Source: Helicobacteraceae bacterium (GTDB lineage Bacteria > Campylobacterota > Campylobacteria > Campylobacterales > Sulfurimonadaceae). Taken from it: a DNA stretch of 6,445 nt. Shown here piece after piece: positions 4,159 through 6,445 of this stretch. The stretch covers positions 1 through 6,445 of the forward strand of contig JALUJE010000290.1 in the NCBI GenBank assembly GCA_027057185.1. The letters run 5' to 3'. Position 1 is the stretch's first letter. Every line of letters begins with the position of its first letter. The notes under the pieces were generated by a model, which searched no databases, was not told the origin of the DNA, and saw only the letters and a list, made by a program, of their open reading frames with translations. Position numbers and translations under genes: made by a program.

Positions 4159-6445
4159 TTAGTCCAGTTTATAATCTGGAATCAGGTTGAAATTGAGATA
4201 CTTATAAATGCTCGCTTCCTTACCGCCAATTTTTTTAGGAACAATATTTAAATACTCCTCTTTTGTCGGAAGATATCCCAGCATTGCGCACACTGCTGCG
4301 AGTTCTGCAGATCCTAGATAGACTTGAGCCCCTTTACCTAAACGGTTGTCAAAGTTACGCGTTGATGTGGAAAATACTACGGCATTATCAGCAACACGAG
4401 CCTGATTTCCCATACAAAGAGAACAACCCGGAACTTCCGTACGTGCACCTGCAGCACCGAAAAGCGCGTAGTACCCTTCTTCGGTCAATTGCTTTTCATC
4501 CATTTTTGTCGGTGGACAGACCCACAAACGTGTCGGTACGGCACCCTCACCTTTAAGGACTTCACCCAAAGCACGATAGTGACCAATATTGGTCATACAT
4601 GATCCAACAAATACTTCATTAATAATATGAGGACGCTTAGGATCTGCTAAAATTTCTGTTAAAGTTGCCACATCATCCGGATCGTTGGGACAGGCAAGAA
4701 TCGGTTCAGTAATCTCATTGAGATCAATTTCAAGAACCGCGGCATATTCGGCGTCGGCATCGGCTTCCATCAATACGGGATTGGCAAGCCATTCGTTCAT
4801 TTTATCAATACGGCGCTGAATAGTACGTTTGTCTTCATAACCTGATTCAATCATCTGTTCTAAAAGCACGACATTGGATTTCAAATACTCTTCTACCGGT
4901 TCTTTATTGAGTTTTACAGTACATGCTGCTGCACTACGTTCTGCCGAGGCATCGGAAAGCTCAAATGCCTGTTCTGCCTTAAGATCTGGCAACCCTTCAA
5001 TTTCTAAAATACGACCGGCAAAAATATTTTTCTTCCCTTTTTTCTCGACCGTCAGCAATCCTTCTTTGATGGCCTGATGCGGAATAGCATTAACCAAGTC
5101 ACGCAGAGTAATACCCGGCTGTAACTCTCCTTTAAAACGTACCAGTACCGATTCAGGCATTGTCAACGGCATCGATCCGGTAACACCGGCAAAGGCCACA
5201 ATACCCGAACCGCCCGGAAATGAGATTCCGATAGGAAAACGAGTATGGCTGTCAGCGCCCGTACCTACGGTATCTGGCAGTACCATACGATTGAGCCATG
5301 AGTGAATAACCCCATCACCCGGACGCAATGCGACACCCGAACGGTTGGAGATAAAATCAGGTAGCGTATGGTGCATCACCACATCAGAAGGTTTGGGATA
5401 CGCCGCAGTATGACAGAATGACTGCATAACCAAATCGGCATTAAAACCAAGAGCCGCAAGCTCTTTAATCTCATCACGCGTCATCGGCCCCGTGGTATCT
5501 TGAGAACCCACTGTTGACATTTCCGGCTCTACATACATCCCCGGACGCACACCAGAAATTCCTGAAGCTTTACCGACCATTTTTTGTGCCAGGGTAAATC
5601 CTTTACCATTATCGGCAGGCTGTTCCGCGGTTAAAAAAATATCACTAGAGCCTAGACCTAAAACACTACGTGCTTTAGAAGTCAGACCTCGACCGATAAT
5701 CAGTGGAATTCGACCGCCTGCACGTACTTCATCGGTAATGGTATTGGGGTTCAGCTTAAACGTGGCAATACATTGACCCTCTTTATGCGCCTCACCCTTA
5801 TACGGATAAATGTCAATTACATCACCCGTATGCATATTTGTCACATCTAACTCTAAAGGTAGCGCACCGGAATCTTCTGCCGTAGCAAAGAAAATCGGAG
5901 CAATAATACCACCAAGAACAACTCCGCCGGTACGTTTATTTGGTACGCCCGGAATATCTTCACCCATGTGCCACTGTACCGAGTTTATACCCGATTTTCG
6001 AGAACTTCCCGTTCCTACAACATCACCGACATAAGCAACCGGATGCCCTTTTTTCTTCAATTCGGCAATGGTGCCAATCGGATCGTCCATTTTTGCCACC
6101 AGCATGGAGTTTGCATGCAATGGAATATCCGAACGGGTAAATGCTTCTGAGGCCGGCGACAGGTCATCGGTATTGGTTTCACCTTCGACTTTAAATACTG
6201 TAACGGTAATTTTGTCTGCCAATTTTGGCTTTGACAGAAACCACTCGGCATTGGCCCACGATGTCATCACCTCAGTCGCCGCAGCATTACCTGCTTTGTG
6301 AAGTTCTTCAACATCGTTAAAAGCATCATAAACCAGCAATGTTTTACTCAGCGCTTTAACCGCGGCAGCCACAACTGCGGCATTTTTAGAAGAGAGGGCA
6401 TCAATAAGGGGTTTCACATTGTAGCCGCCAAGCATCATTCCTAGC
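4159..6445 (-). CDS. acnB: Aconitate hydratase B (AcnB), N-terminus beyond the window
   Basis: AcnB interconverts citrate and isocitrate through cis-aconitate with a [4Fe-4S] cluster, in the oxidative or reductive TCA cycle. The frame stays open through the right edge. The visible part is about 761 residues; comparison with E. coli AcnB puts its beginning near residue 90, so roughly 90-95 residues are missing. Residue numbers here count from the Met at 6438, which aligns inside the E. coli protein, where the upstream codons continue the same motif (L-G-M-M-L-G-G-Y-N), so it is not the true start. Order: end of the HEAT-like domain (to about 70), swivel domain with GETNTDDLSPA (86-96) and GTGSSRKSG (142-150), then the catalytic domains with FCHTAAYPKPSDV (341-353), TGADSHTRFP (393-402), GSC614, GCSLC (C672, C675) and STSTRNFDNRLG (690-701). 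The three cluster cysteines are present with E. coli-like spacing (58 versus 59 residues). There is no frameshift. Transcription ends toward the hairpin at 4106-4145. AcnB proteins in other bacteria also act as iron-responsive RNA binders; nothing here tests that. Confidence 0.97.
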   Translation of the reverse strand, partial: LGMMLGGYNVKPLIDALSSKNAAVVAAAVKALSKTLLVYDAFNDVEELHKAGNAAATEVMTSWANAEWFLSKPKLADKITVTVFKVEGETNTDDLSPASEAFTRSDIPLHANSMLVAKMDDPIGTIAELKKKGHPVAYVGDVVGTGSSRKSGINSVQWHMGEDIPGVPNKRTGGVVLGGIIAPIFFATAEDSGALPLELDVTNMHTGDVIDIYPYKGEAHKEGQCIATFKLNPNTITDEVRAGGRIPLIIGRGLTSKARSVLGLGSSDIFLTAEQPADNGKGFTLAQKMVGKASGISGVRPGMYVEPEMSTVGSQDTTGPMTRDEIKELAALGFNADLVMQSFCHTAAYPKPSDVVMHHTLPDFISNRSGVALRPGDGVIHSWLNRMVLPDTVGTGADSHTRFPIGISFPGGSGIVAFAGVTGSMPLTMPESVLVRFKGELQPGITLRDLVNAIPHQAIKEGLLTVEKKGKKNIFAGRILEIEGLPDLKAEQAFELSDASAERSAAACTVKLNKEPVEEYLKSNVVLLEQMIESGYEDKRTIQRRIDKMNEWLANPVLMEADADAEYAAVLEIDLNEITEPILACPNDPDDVATLTEILADPKRPHIINEVFVGSCMTNIGHYRALGEVLKGEGAVPTRLWVCPPTKMDEKQLTEEGYYALFGAAGARTEVPGCSLCMGNQARVADNAVVFSTSTRNFDNRLGKGAQVYLGSAELAAVCAMLGYLPTKEEYLNIVPKKIGGKEASIYKYLNFNLIPDYKLD

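Noticed and set aside
4263..4556. Open plus-strand frame opposite acnB (97 codons), and several shorter ones at 4874-5077 and 5810-6301
   Set aside because: They lie entirely antisense to conserved acnB sequence, have no ribosome binding site or recognisable motif, and are explained by codon bias of the real gene.

Overview
The window looks like chromosomal DNA from a Campylobacterota bacterium (epsilonproteobacteria, Sulfurimonas/Sulfuricurvum/Sulfurovum-like). The reasons are the moderate-to-low G+C, the short AT-rich intergenic gaps with -10-like boxes (TATACT, TGtTATTAT) and no clear -35, the AAGGA-type ribosome binding sites, and the style of the LolA, CPA2 antiporter and AcnB proteins. 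The lineage is an inference, because no rRNA or other decisive marker is present.

Layout. At the left edge there is a possible divergent promoter that points out of the window. Two plus-strand genes follow: lolA (periplasmic lipoprotein carrier) at 129-644 and a hemerythrin-HHE/PAS protein at 725-1708. From 1705 to the right edge everything is on the minus strand. Read in transcription order from the right, these genes are acnB (aconitase B, its N-terminus cut off by the window edge), a CPA2 sodium/proton antiporter, and a divergent HemF-family (oxygen-dependent) coproporphyrinogen III oxidase. The HHE-PAS and HemF-like genes converge and their stop codons interlock in one TTAA.

No gap exceeds 300 bases. 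The gaps (1-128, 645-724, 2737-2806, 4022-4158) hold candidate promoters, ribosome binding sites and two dyad structures. No RNA gene, mobile element, CRISPR array or prophage trace was seen.

How the genes fit together. LolA is envelope housekeeping, AcnB is the central-carbon aconitase (oxidative or reductive TCA cycle), and the antiporter handles Na+/pH homeostasis. The convergent pair shares an oxygen theme: hemerythrin-like domains bind O2 at a non-haem iron centre, and HemF enzymes use O2 as oxidant. A functional link is only inferred. No multi-gene undescribed system is evident. The most unusual items are the altered active-site motifs and C-terminus of the HemF-like protein, the paired TTACATGTAA palindromes between acnB and the antiporter with a related site before lolA, and the dyad across the hemF-like promoter.
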